Below are positions 1-12,500 of a stretch of DNA of 64,000 bases, piece by piece; positions within the stretch are counted from its first letter, which is position 1; the number at the start of each line of letters is the position of its first letter. The notes under the pieces are model-generated. The model saw nothing but the letters and a program-made list of their open reading frames with translations, was not told the DNA's origin and made no database searches. The DNA lies in NCBI RefSeq assembly GCF_910592395.1, contig NC_088325.1, positions 9,860,109-9,924,108 of the forward strand, in the 5' to 3' direction. Both the position numbers and the translations under genes were made by a program. This DNA is from Lineus longissimus (taxonomy: Eukaryota > Nemertea > Pilidiophora > Heteronemertea > Lineidae).

Positions 1-140
1 GAGGGTCCCACAGACCTTGTCTTCCTCTAATTGGGGCCCACAAAACTTGTCTTCATGTGCCTGGGGCCCACTTAACCTCTCAACTGGTGTCCAGGTTCTC
101 TAGAACTTGTTTGCTTGTGTTTGTAGCCCACAGCACAAAC
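1..140. repeat. imperfect ~36-bp direct repeats in a TIMM21 intron
   Basis: The motif gggcccacaaaacttgtctt recurs with changes about every 36 bases (near 1-30, 32-60, 64-95 and 120-140). It lies in the intron before the exon at 166. No coding potential is seen. Confidence 0.45.
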
Positions 141-2090
141 AAGAATGTTCACCTTTTTATTTCAGTTCAACAAACCACCAAAGATGTAACATATACTGCT
201 GTGATCGTTGTTGGTGTTGGAATAACTGGTAAGAACTTATTCATTTGCAACTTGGCAGCTACAATTAAGCTCAGTTCTCATTTGAAGGAGGTAGCTGCTC
301 AGGGTTAAGTGTCTTGCTCGAGGAACAAAGACAAAACAAAGGTGATCCTTCCGAGAAAGGAATCCACAGCCCTTTCCTTAGGGCGCTCGTTTACTACTGT
401 GCCATTAATCCCCTGAAATTTTTTTTTTCAAAGCCAATACACCGGTTCAATGATTGTACAGTATTGTGTTTCTTGTTTCAGCCATTATGTTTTACGTGAT
501 AGGAAGAGAGCTGTTCTCGACTCAAAGCCCTAGTGGAGTCTTTGGCGAGGCACTTAAACTATGCAAGAAGAACGACCAGGTTAGTAAGCATACCTTTTCT
601 TTCGCGTTCTCATGTGAGATCATATGCATTGCACCTTACAGTCCAAATCACAGTTGTCCTCCCTAAATTGGCGTCAATGACACGCTTAGCGTGTAGATCG
701 AGCATAAGTCGTGCGTAATTTACGCAAAACAGAGAGATAAGCGCGTCCTTGGCACGTAACTCGCACGTGCGTTGCGTGTCGCTGACGTGAAGCAGGACGG
801 AGGGCAGTTGTGATCTGGACTGTAGTACTGGTAACTGTGACAAATTGGCAAGATGCATATTTCTCTGACGTGCCTTTTGCCCATAGCTGCGGATCGGTTG
901 GATGAGAATCCTTTCTCTCTTGAATTCCTTTCTTGCTCTTTTTATTATGCACGCCGGTCACCCATCATATTGACGACTGCACTCATCATTGCTGAACTTC
1001 CAAATCTGGAGACAACGCGCCAGCCATTAGGCCATATAGGAATTCCTCCATGGCCAACAGGTTAGGCTGTACCATACAACTGGGGATACACTCCACCCGC
1101 TTCAAATGGTCTCCTGATTTGCACCTCTGATGCCATTTCTGTGTTTCAGATTCGAGACACCCTTGGTGAGCCAATTAAAGGTTACGGTGAGACAACAAGG
1201 CGTGGTAGGCGGAGACATGTAAGGTACGCACTACAGTTGAACCTCTCTATAAAGGACACCCTCGGGACTGGCGAGTGGTGTCCTTAATAGAGAGGTGCCC
1301 TGATCAGGGCGGTCAAATTGAATGGAAACAACCAATTTTGGACCAAACCTTGTGTCCTTAATGGAGAGGGTGTCCTTAAAAGAGAGCTGTCTGCTAAGGG
1401 GGTTCCATTGTACTTGGCTATTTTGGCAATTTCTTGTTTTTTGACAATTTTTTCTAGTAAAGTTGTGCAGAATTCTTTCTGGTTTAGGTCGTATACAAGA
1501 ACTTGAAGTTTTCTCTTTCAGTCACCTAGAATGGCTGAGTGACGATGGTGTGAAACACATGAGGATGAAGTTCTATGTTGAAGGTCCGAGTGCAAAAGGA
1601 ACTGCTCACCTCGAAGTAAAACAAGTAAGTGTTGGTGAATTACAATAACAATAGCTTTTTCAAGGCCAACCTGAGTTTATTTTGTTTTTGTGAAAAGTAA
1701 CGAATATGACTCCCTTTCCAAGCCCCCCTTCCCCGACCTTCCACAAAAAATGTCAGAATCGCTTCACAAGTGAAAAAACTTTTGCGGGAGTGTGAAGATT
1801 TAGTTCCTAACTTTTCCGTAAGATGGCAGTCATGTCGTTTTAATGCTGATGACTTTAGACTGCAGGGCCAGGTTCTTAATAAAGTCCTGTTTTCTCCAAT
1901 GGTTACATTAAGTATCCTTCAGGACGTTATCTTTCTCAGTTAATCCAATCAAATCCAACGGTAAACTCATCAACTCAAGTACGTATCTTGTCCATTTCAG
2001 AATGACAGAGGAAAGTACGAGTATCGTTATCTTTTCGTTACGCTGGATTCATATCCAAACAGGACTATCATCATCCAGGATAATAGATAA
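1..2090 (+). CDS. TIMM21: TIMM21, mitochondrial import inner membrane translocase subunit Tim21 (3' part)
   Basis: Five exons with matching phases: 166-228, 482-579, 1150-1223, 1522-1624 and 2001-2090 (stop TAA 2088-2090). The presequence exon(s) lie left of the window. Joined, they encode one hydrophobic membrane span (VIVVGVGITAIMFYVIG) followed by the intermembrane-space domain. That domain contains the family's GYGETTRRGRRRHVR block, the MKFYVEGPSAKGTAHLEVKQ strand region and a C-terminus ending SYPNRTIIIQDNR, very close to animal Tim21. In the family, Tim21 is a single-pass inner-membrane protein of the TIM23 complex. It contacts the TOM complex through Tom22 and shuttles new respiratory subunits. 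All five acceptors have AG after a pyrimidine run. The exon 1150-1223 donor is followed 10 nt later by a transposable element. No defect is visible in the coding sequence. The identification is firm; only the 5' end is missing. Confidence 0.93.
1234..1410. mobile_element. MITE with CAGTNGAACCTCTCTAT terminal inverted repeats, copy 1 (family A)
   Basis: A 177-bp element flanked by TA on both sides (1232-1233 and 1411-1412). The left end reads cagttgaacctctctat and the right end is its imperfect reverse complement, ending gggggttccattg. Internal inverted blocks repeat the phrase 'gtccttaatagagagg'. The TA target and the termini suggest a non-autonomous pogo/Tigger-type (Tc1-mariner superfamily) element; that class is an inference. 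Other copies in the window lie at 2338-3268, 23429-23605, 34400-34574, 39274-39391 and 51700-51855, with a fragment at 31805-31873. Confidence 0.75.
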
Positions 2091-2337
2091 TAATGTTGTG
2101 TTCAAAAAGTTAGAGAATGTGGACTTTTGTTAAAATGTGGGTTAAAGGGGGACTTCAGTCTAATGTTACTGGGTCAAATTGATCCGTTGACAAATTTGCA
2201 CTTTTCACTATTTGCCTCAAGTCTTCCAATAGAATCACTAGTTGATATGTGTGATGTTCTTCAGGGTTAACATAACTCATTTAAACACATTTTCCAACTG
2301 AATGCTCAGCAGTGATTATTTTTATTAGGAGATTCAT

Positions 2338-3268
2338 TAGAACATCTCTATTAACCCTTTCGCTGCGGATGTACGCATTTTTGCGACCAAAAAAAATTTC
2401 CGATCTGTGCGGATGTACGCAGAACTGCGACTTGGGAGAGACCTGAATCAGACGATGTTTTCAATAGCAAATTAGTACAGGAACTTGTCGCTAGGTGTCC
2501 TGCCATGTTGTTTACCGCTAGAACTTCCGATTTCTAGGTGAAAACTTCGGTGTTTTTATTCAAAGTTTAGGCGATATTTTGAGTCCAAAGTTTTGTAAAC
2601 AAATTTAAATGCCTCAGTCACGTGTTCGACGAACTGCAGAATCAATAATTGATGAAATAGTGAATTCGAGGCGTTAGAAGACGAGTCTGATTAGTGATTA
2701 TGATTCTGAACATAATGCCGATGTACACAGCGTGCATGGTGATTGAAAGTGTGCATGATTCAGGGTCCGAGGGGGATGATAGTGATAGCCTGGGTCAGGA
2801 TGAAAAACTGTGTTTTTCTCCTCGTTGATGAATACTAATTAGCATTATTTAGTTAATTAACATAATTTCAGGTGATTGACAAATGCATAATTTGAAAGTC
2901 CATGCTGTCCCCAACAACCTTTTCCAATAGTCCAAAGCTCTATCTCTTCTCCTTCAGGCTGTATATTGGCCTCAAAGTTACCTATGTTAAAATTGGCTTT
3001 TACAGTATTTTGGGGGCAGCAAGGAATCAATATTGAAATAATTTTGAGCGGCGCAGCGAAAGGGTTAAGGACACCCTCGAGACTGTCAAGTGCTGTCCTT
3101 AAAAGAGAGGTTTCTTTTTTAAGAGAGGTCAAAATGAATGCAAAGTACCAATTTGGGACCGGAACTAGTGTCCTTAATAGAGAGGTTGTCCTTAATAGAG
3201 AGGTTGACCTTAATAGAGAGGTTGTCCTTAATAGAGAGGTGTCCGCTAAGGGAGGTTCTACTGTACTA
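2338..3268. mobile_element. family A MITE copy 2, split by a piggyBac-like insertion
   Basis: The left end of a family A MITE (ttagaacatctctattaa) stops at 2354. Its continuation (ttaaggacaccctcgagact) resumes at 3065 and runs to the right terminus gggaggttctactgta at about 3253-3268. The right half has extra tandem copies of the 'cttaatagagaggttg' block. The 710-bp intervening segment is described separately. The MITE lies downstream of the TIMM21 stop, possibly in its 3'UTR, because candidate AATAAA signals occur at 3281-3286 and 3376-3381. Confidence 0.75.
2355..3064. mobile_element. piggyBac-like element with TTAA duplication, nested in a MITE
   Basis: A 710-bp segment bounded by TTAA at 2351-2354 and 3065-3068. 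Its ends form a 13-bp inverted repeat, CCCTTTCGCTGCG / CGCAGCGAAAGGG. A second copy of the subterminal motif cggatgtacgca follows the left end. TTAA targets and C-rich ends are diagnostic of the piggyBac superfamily. From about 2609 a short degraded frame begins MPQSRVRRTAES and is followed, past stops, by an acidic Asp/Ser-rich stretch, as in piggyBac transposase N-termini. This looks like a deleted, non-functional remnant rather than an autonomous copy. Confidence 0.78.
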
Positions 3269-4554
3269 AGTGTTGTTGAAAATAAAGTTTTGCTTTCACG
3301 ACATTGTCTTTCACATTTATTATTTAAAGGCCCACATCATTCATCTTCTTTGTATTTTTTTGTGGCTCAGGTTGAAATAAACATTGCCTTAGTGTAGTTA
3401 TTGTGCAACCAAATTGGCTGAAACTTGGTATTCACAGTATTTGTATACCTCTCTCTCCACAGAGGCGTTGTTAAAATTTATATTTAGTGGGCATTTTATA
3501 CACAATTTGACATTTTCAAATTCGAGTGCAATTTTCAAATTTCTGAATGAAGGGAGAAGGTCTTAAAGTTAATGACTTGATTCTCATCAGAAGCTTGGAA
3601 ATACCGCAACCCGAACTATGATTGTGTGGCGAGAATATTTCAACTGGGCTCCGAAAATCAAGGCCGGCGCTGATAAATCACCAGGAAGTCGAAACTAACG
3701 CCCAGCTGGAAGATGAATTCATTACCATTGGACAGCTTGCTGTTGCCAACCCATTATCTAGCCAAATGGACATGTTGGCATCGAACAACCATGTTGAGCT
3801 TTGAATTGAATATTCATAACTGATCTTAGATCGTTGAAACTTAAGTAATAGACACATGATATAGGCACACCAGGATATTACGGGACTTTGAGGAATGGAA
3901 CATATATTATATAAACCATTGCAGGAAAACAACCAAGATGCTTTGATAGGGAGAGCTATCTGTTCTAGGGTATGATACTCAGAAAATGACTGATTTTGAT
4001 GTTTTGGGTAAGTTTCAGGCACTTCTAGGAAAAGTCCTAGGGCGAGGTTTGGTTCGTTCCGTTCCGCAAAGTACCATTAGCCACAAAATCGAGGTTAAAA
4101 GTGACCTTCCAGGTACTTGCCATGCTGTGTACAGTGACATGTGTTTCAGCTGAGCGGCAGGCCCTTGAGCCTCTTGTTCTTCCCTCAAGTTTGCATGTTT
4201 GAGAATTGCATTGCTCCAATGACCTCTCATTCCTGAACTTTGAAAATGTTTAGGGCACCCTGTACCCCGATCAATTCACTGCGCAACTGATAATCAGCCA
4301 GCCTCCTCTCCAGTTACTCTGATGGGGTGATTTCCTTGCCTGAATTGCCGAAACTATGCCTCTTGATAACCTTCGATCACCTCTCTTCACTCTGTTAATA
4401 TTTTATTCATCTACTAATGTCTTCTTATGATGCAGTTTATCTTAAAGGAAAACTATCCCCACCAGAAATATCTCCCCTCCAGGCCCATCTATTTGCAACT
4501 GCCTTCGGAAAAGAAGGCGCTCTAGAATAGTAATTGGAGCGTTTTATAAATACC

Positions 4555-4639
<85 letters not shown>

Positions 4640-6568
4640 CGAAAAATTGCTTTCATACTGGTAAATGACTGCACTAGTCACTATAACAAGGTTTATTTCT
4701 TTTTACCTGAGCCACCAGAAAGTAACAAAAACACAAATAGCGTAACCCTTTAAATGTCAGATCAGCTGACTGACAGATACTGTGCAGACGCTATGGCGCC
4801 TGTTCAAAACCTTTGTGGCGGCGGGAATAAAAAAATGAAAAAATTAATATTTTCTTCAATCTCCAAACCTATGTGGTGCGGAAATAAAAATAAACTCATG
4901 CTTTTTTTAATCAATTTTATCAATTTTAGTCTCGGATCATACAAGGGGACCCAAAAAAAAAGAATTGGTTGAAATTGGTTGTTTGGAAAATTATTTTCCA
5001 TTTATCTCTATTTTATGGTCGGGGACAAAAAAATAAGTGTGTCAAAAATGGCCTCATATATAGGCCTACAAAAGTTTGAAATATCCAGAAGCGGAAACCA
5101 GTCACTGGTGGCGGGATGCAAGAACCCCTTATTACACACAAAGAATAGTATACAAGGGTCTGCATAGGCCTTCTAATTCAGCCATTATTGAATAGACATG
5201 GTGTTTCCCCTATGCCGAAAGTGAATTGCAGCACTGAGTTCTAAAACCCCACAAGTCTACTTTAACAGTTTTGAGGCAATCAAGGATGTTTTTGATTCCT
5301 AAAGAGAAGGGGAAATTATTCATTACTTTATGGTGATATTCAGGGCTAACTTGATCTATAGGCTACCCATTCTATTTTAAACTCGGTGTTGCAGGAGTGG
5401 TGGCACCTAGCATTTAGGGTCATTGGCCTTATGTTTTCTAACAAAAACACTGGACTCTGAGATGATTGGTCCATTTCACCAAAAGCGGACTTGTGGGGTT
5501 TTACAATTCGATCTTTTAGTTGTTTCTGTTGCACATTTCTTCCCTAATTCTTGCAGGATGACGGAGTGTCTTTAATTGTTTATCGTTGAAGGTTGGAGGT
5601 CATAAATATCATCGTTGATGTATGAAATGGGCCACTGACTGTTGCGATGATAATGAGGTATCCATTTAATAGTTTGTACTAGTATCTATATGACTATGGT
5701 CATTTCATAAAACATAGGCAGCGAAAAGTTTGAGGGCAAAGTCTTCGAGTTCCCAGGAAATAGGGTGATTCCGCATACAACTCGCCGGACTTCTCAAGAA
5801 ACAACGCTCATTTGAGTTAAGAATCCTCCCAATTTAAATGCCTGACCGTGCCACTGGTTCTGCGATTATTGCAAAGTATGATATCTAGGTAGAGGGTCTG
5901 ACCAAATGGAAGAGCTGTAATGCGATCCAGACTGAATGGTCGTGACATCTTCCAACCGATTTTACAGTATTTTTCTTCAACGTATTTTCGAACGAAAATA
6001 CTTTTCAAAAACCCATGTTTCCTTCCGCTTAAACGGCGTCAATGGGACGCACTTGGCCGGTCTGAACTAATGTCAGTTTTCACTCTGTACAAACATTGAA
6101 GAAGACACTGGCCAAGAAAGTCAGCTGGGCCGAAACATCGACTTTCATAGACCTTTGTAGGACTTCTAAAATGTTGTGATAGTTCCGAGGTGAAACTTTT
6201 CCCTGATTGCGAATGTTGGCTGAGAAATGTTTGTGAAATCGGGAAGTCAGGATACGCGTGTACCCAGTTTACCTCCAGGAAGTGAAGCCTTCCCTCGGAG
6301 CCCGCAGACTACCGCGTATTACCTGTAAAAACGCCACGGGCGGGAAACTGGTCCATTCACTCCTGCAGATGCCACGAACACACGGACCGGCAAAAACTAG
6401 AAACGCCAGGCATAAATATTTTGACATTTGAGCGTTTTCTAGGTTTTTGGAATGCACAATGATGTTATGGAGTAGGAAAATTTCTCCATTTTCGTTCACC
6501 GACATAATTGCAAGTTTCTTCTGAAGTCCCAGTGATCACTTCAGCGGTTCCATTTTAACGCCTTTTGC
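3269..6568. other. intergenic region between TIMM21 and the DUF885 gene
   Basis: I found no exon that I can support. Short open frames (for example 3622-3804) are not linked to splice sites or known domains. AATAAA motifs at 3281 and 3376 could serve a long TIMM21 3'UTR. The stretch at 3400-3540 (ctgaaacttggtattcac to the AT-rich attttcaaatt end) resembles 57665-57780 and is probably an interspersed repeat. A (GATT)n run lies at 4557-4640. The promoter of the DUF885 gene should be just left of 6569, but no clear TATA element is visible. Confidence 0.5.
4557..4640. repeat. (GATT)n microsatellite
   Basis: About 20 uninterrupted copies of the tetranucleotide GATT/TTGA. Confidence 0.97.
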
Positions 6569-9500
6569 ATGGTCATGGGGTGTTGTGGATTTTCCTCCGT
6601 TGTCTTTATCATTTCTGTTGGATACACTCTAGGAATATCGAAGGATTCAGAAGGTAAGGTCCTCGCATATTATAGGCAGGTTTTGCATTTTCCACGAAAG
6701 ACGTAAAAAAGTACGGATTACGAAGCTGCGTGATGTCTTCACGTCCTGGGCCTGGATGGTCAAAACAGATTTCGTCACTAATCGCTGCCTTGTGTTCACT
6801 TCACTTGGCGTTATCTCCGTCGCAAAACTTTCAAAATCAGGATTTTCTTCATGTAGATTGTCTAAAAAACATATTTAAAAAAGTCTATGCGCTTATTCAT
6901 TTACGTGACACTCGTAAATCATCTTTTATATATACTTGGTTGTTTACCGGACGAAACGGAAAGTTAAAATAAGCGTCGATGAGATTTATACATTAGTAGT
7001 AAAAAAAGAAAAAAAGGGAAAAAATGTGGCAGATTATCCGAGAGTCGAACCCGTGACCAGCCGAACCACGGTCTAACACTCTAAGCGCTATACCATCAAG
7101 GCTTTCATGTTCAGGTGGGGATTTTATTTGCCTGTTATCAACGAGCCAGGTGATGCATGACTAGATGACATCCCTCTAATACCATTCATGTCGTCGCCAT
7201 ATTGAAAACGCGCCGCAATTGTGACTAGTTCGCGCAGGTGGCAGAGTGATTGACAGAAATAGTTCCAAGTAATCTTATATTTCGATAGTCGTACAGGTTT
7301 TTCCCAATATATCGTATTTATATACCTCGGTGATATAAAAGATAATGCTTGCAGATGATGATTTTACGTTTGAATGGCCTTTTTGAAAAAGTTTTTAGAA
7401 TCGAGGTCAACAGGGTCAAAAGAAATAGTTTTTGGCGCCAATGATGTCAGCGACATGGCGAATCAATTAGACGAGTGCATGTTTTTAACTCTCAAGTGCA
7501 TATTTAGAGAGGTATTGAAAAAATATTTGTTGTGGCAAGTCTACAGATAATTATAAAGAAATTATTTGATGAAAAAATTAATTTGGGATTTTGCTAATTG
7601 GGTAATAGGGGGCGTGTTTTGAGATTTTTCAGTTGGCTGAAAAGAGTGGAAATATCAATGTCTGTCTAATTTGTCGCTTATCGAATAATTTCCGTGGTCA
7701 ACTACCAGTTTATTTTTCACCATTTACTTGCCCGACTGTCCGGAATATCATATCAAAATTTCAGATTCACAACCCCACGCAGTATTTGATGCGTTGCGGT
7801 CAAACATTGACAATTTAACTGCTAAAAGGCTTAAAAAATCAATTGTGGTCTTGTCTCTTAAGTTCGAGTCGATTCTCTTCGAATCCATTCTGCCGATGCT
7901 CAATGTGCCGGCTGTGATTTGAAGGGACAAATTAGGTTTGGGATCTAGGTAACCAAGATGACTAGTGTTCGAATTCCCTTCCGTGCACCTCCTCATTCTG
8001 TAGCATACTTATTCTCGCTAATAATGATTTTGCAAGTGTTGTGAGGTGGTTTGGATATGTCTTGCAAATCTAAGGGGAATTTCTGATTCAAGAGTCCTTG
8101 CAACGGGGCAACAATACACCTCTGTATACTCCGGACGCAGTGGTTCCGCCTCGTCCCTCCTCTAGGAAAACTATACATGTAGTTACGAATGAACTGCATC
8201 GGCCTGAATAAAATGGTGCGCATCATTAAAATACCTATGCGTTCAGAACACTGAGAATTGAACTTGAATTTGAACATTTCCAATCGTGTAAGGCCTGTAA
8301 ATAAGCCTAATTTCTAGCATTCCTGCACGCAATCACAATATCAAAAACATGTTGAAAAAACGTGCACTTCTTCGCTCTGCACTTAGAGGCGTGATACCTC
8401 ACCGGATGCGGTTACGTACCATACGTTTATTGGCCTGGTGACACCATCTTCAGCTTGCCCTTTCCAATTAGGCAAGTTTAACCGGTATACGGAGAGCGCC
8501 CGACGACGAAGTACAAAGTAAATAGATTTTTATCTCTACGGTTTTTAAAGACCTTCGCGACCCCTCTTACAACTAAGTATAGGAGATGATTCACGAATGT
8601 GCTTAAATTGATGACGGGTGTCGCGAACATGAATTCGACCATGACTTGACGACACGTAGACATTCGTACGTCCCACTTCGTCGTTCCTATAAGGGTTGCG
8701 AAACCTGCCTATTGTGTACATTACTACCATTTCACCTGCTCAATCTATAGCTAATCAGTGATATTTACCCTAAGGTAGTATGGAATCGCTCAACATGATC
8801 TCGTCATGTCGGGAACGCGCGAATGTGTTCCGGTGTAACACGAATCGGTGTCCCCTTGAACCAAACGCCCTTTAGCTTGTCCATGGATGTATAATTTTCA
8901 AAGACGGAATAAGGTGTTTGGCTAGGGGAACCAATGACCGTAAATTAGGATATCTCAATCGATCACCTATCATACCGGAACTGAACTCTTTCTAACGACA
9001 TGCGCAACGGGAACAATTGCCGTGTCCGTCCTCAATATGCTAAACCCGCGATCATGGAAGCGTGATATCCGCCGGACGCCAATCTGATCGACATCATTAC
9101 ACATGATCTGTTCAACCTGCGAACGTCCGCCTGATATTTTGCAAGAACGCATGCTTTTTGACGTTGTACATGTACCAGTAGTTTGTTGTCCCCCTTGGAA
9201 AGGTATCTTTCCCTATCGTATGGTATGTCTGTACGTAACCGTATGCGCATATTTATCAAATGCACTACCAAGGCCGGGACAATATAGGCAACTATATCCA
9301 ACAGCAAAACTGTTTTACCGATTATTTGCCTGCACGTGCAACTAAAACGGAATATTGGTCTTGGGAGAATATATGGACTTCAGCGCTGCCCCGGAACTAG
9401 ACTTATTGATTACATCGTTCCAACACAGGACGCCATTTCTGAAATCCTACCAGTTCCTTGGAGTAATCACAGGCAATGGGGATAGAATAATCATAGCGAT

Positions 9501-12500
9501 CGAACACACCAAATAAATTGTTACAGTTAACCTAAAAAAGCAATGCACAATCAGATCCAGAGTTGATTTTTGTTGAGCTGGTCGATTGCGAATTGTTCAT
9601 TTGAATTTGGAATCTTCACGCGCCTGTGACCAAAGGGTATAATGGCAATCTATTGGCAGAGAGAGAAAACTCCTTCGATCTGCCTGGAGTCTGAGACCTT
9701 CAATTAGGAAATGTAAGAGGAATCTGCGTCCTTGCAGAATCCGATCATGCTGAAATATAGTAGAACTGTGAGTGATTAGCTGGATCTTGATAATTAGGGT
9801 CTTCGGCTAATGGGGAATATTCGCGGGGGCTCCAATTAGCTATAGATCTGTTCGATTTGGCTGCACCAAGATAGACCCAGCGCAACTGGTGCATGGTTAG
9901 AAAACGAAAACATAGGCCAAACAGATATCTGTTTTCTTGACTGCACATTTCACGATTCCAGTTAGGATGGAAACCAGCAAGCGTGGTTCTAATTATTCTC
10001 AAGGTAAATTAAGTTTAATTGGCATTTCTCGCTGTTTTCAGTCGCGATAGGGCAGTTCCAGGGGATAGCCGATGAGTACTATAATTGGTTAAATGCGGCG
10101 AACCCGGACTACGCGTTTAGCAGAGGGATCTTTGATAACATGAGTCATACTGAGAGGATGTCGATCGCGAAACTTGAGGAACGGAAGGTACGCAAATTTA
10201 AACTATCCCGCCCTTTATCCGGTAGACACGACCAGCAGTGCCAAATGTACATGTAAGGTGCCCCCATACCAGAAACCATAGTTTCTTGTAATTGGTCATA
10301 GGTCTCTGTACCCATTCATGTTATCCCTGCATATTGTACGGTGATACCCGGACGATATGTTATCTGTGCCTCGGAGCTGTTTTTTTCTCCGGGAAGACCG
10401 TTTTTTGTCCCAGAAAATCTGGGAGACATAAGCCCTCCTGCCCCTCTGCTAAGTACGGCCCTGTGACGAATGGGTGTAGAGACCAATTACAGGAGACTGC
10501 AGAGTACAGAAAATAAACAGTCATCTGCGCAGTAGAAGGACAACTGTACCCCGACCACTCTTGCTGCAATGGGTCGTATGTATAGCTTGCGGCACAGTAT
10601 AGAGGGCGCTAAACTGGCCATAATGTACGAGAGTCACTATAGGTCGTATATAAATATTCCGGCTTACCATCATTATCCAATGGGGCCGCAACGGTAGCCA
10701 TTTTGATATGTGCATAAATAGTGCTTTAATATTTCAAGAGGCATTGCAAATATGGCGTGACTGTTTTGTCCCTGTAATATAAAAGATATGACCCAAATTT
10801 TGCTTCTGCTCAGGTTAAATTTGAAGACTTTTTGACCAGACTGGAGAATATCGACATGCATCTTCTTCCGCACCGAACGCAAGTGAGTTATTTGGTGCTG
10901 GAACAAGCCCTGAGGACAGTCGTCTCATTCCATGGGTTTATAAAGTAAGTAAGCCTGTGAGCATGAAGTTCCTGATTGCACTAAATACAGCGGGAATTGA
11001 ACCGCCGGACAACGCGGGAAACTGAGCAGTTTTTACAGGGATTGGATTAATTTTGATGTACTTGAACAGAATTTGAACCTGCCATTACGCTGTTCCGTTA
11101 TCATCCTTCCCCCGGTCCTGGCGCTGCGATGAGTGAAGCGGCGAGGCAGAATTGTTCATCACGAGACATTGCGAGCTCAAAACATCTGGTTACTCATCAA
11201 ATGGAAACAGTGGAGAAGAGATGAATACGCCCACTTGGGATGAAGTCTCCTCACCCCAAAATCTTGTTATCCTTTTTGTTTCAGATACGGCTACAATGTG
11301 GTGGCGCTTAACCAGTTTAACGGACTCCAGAACCAGTTCGCCAGGCTTCCCCTGAACACGAAGCAAGACTTCATGGCATACATCGAGCGTGTGCGGTCAC
11401 TGGCGGGAACGGTAATCATTTGCAATCAGTTTGTGGCATCTCACTTCCTGGCATAACAAGTGATTTTCAATACTCCGCCTCTCGATACTTTGCATGACGT
11501 ATGAGTAAAAAAGCCTCAATTTCAGGATGGGCATCTTATAGTCTTGGAAGACAATTACCACAGAAGGAGCATACACATGTTTCGTATTCCCTCGTGTCCA
11601 CATTGAGATGTTAAAGCCGCACTTTTCCCGCTGTATTCGATGCAATACGCGTGTATTTTCACAGGTCTTGTCACTGTTATAACAAGTTACACGGAAAATA
11701 CCAAATGATTGACCGAATGTGATCAAATCGACTCGGTGTCGCTGTGTCGCTGATCCCAAACAACGACAACAACAACATATTATAATGTCTTATCGAAGCG
11801 TTATCAGAGCAAATCTTAACAACATCGTTCCCCACCAAACGGCTTTCACGGCCAAAACCGGCCAAGACGCGATGTTGTTGTCGTCTGTGACAACGTTTCC
11901 AAGCGCGCAAAATCTATCTGAGGCACTATCTTTTTTCAGGTTGACGATATGCGGCAATTAATGGAAGAGGCCCTGAGATACAAGATGGTGCTGAATGCTA
12001 TAAGCGTAAATTATTTGCATCCACAAACCTACGCTTTCCCGAAATTAGAGAAGTCATTTTTTTCTTGGGCGGGACAATTCTGAAGAAAACAATTAAAAAA
12101 AATTACGAATTTTATTTTGGCGGTTTGCGCAGTATCTTCCGGCGTTTCCAACCAAAATGTATATTTTCGCGATTTATTTATTTATTTTTAATTATTCGCG
12201 AAATCCGAGTTAGCCCTCCGTGCGTCGATCCTCTCCATGTGGAACGATGCACTAGTATAAAGACGCTGCAAATAAAAACAACATTATGCAACTTATTGCT
12301 GTAAAACAATCACATAGCATTTTTGTGATCAATAAACGCCAAACGGCCCTAATTAGATGCAGATTTTGTTTCAGATCGCTAAAAACCACTCCAAGGTCGA
12401 AGTGGAGGACACCAACATTTACAGAACTTTCGAAATAGGTCTCGATTATTCCGGTTTACCGCCAAAAGACTCGTAAGTACCAAACTTCAAAGAAATCCGC

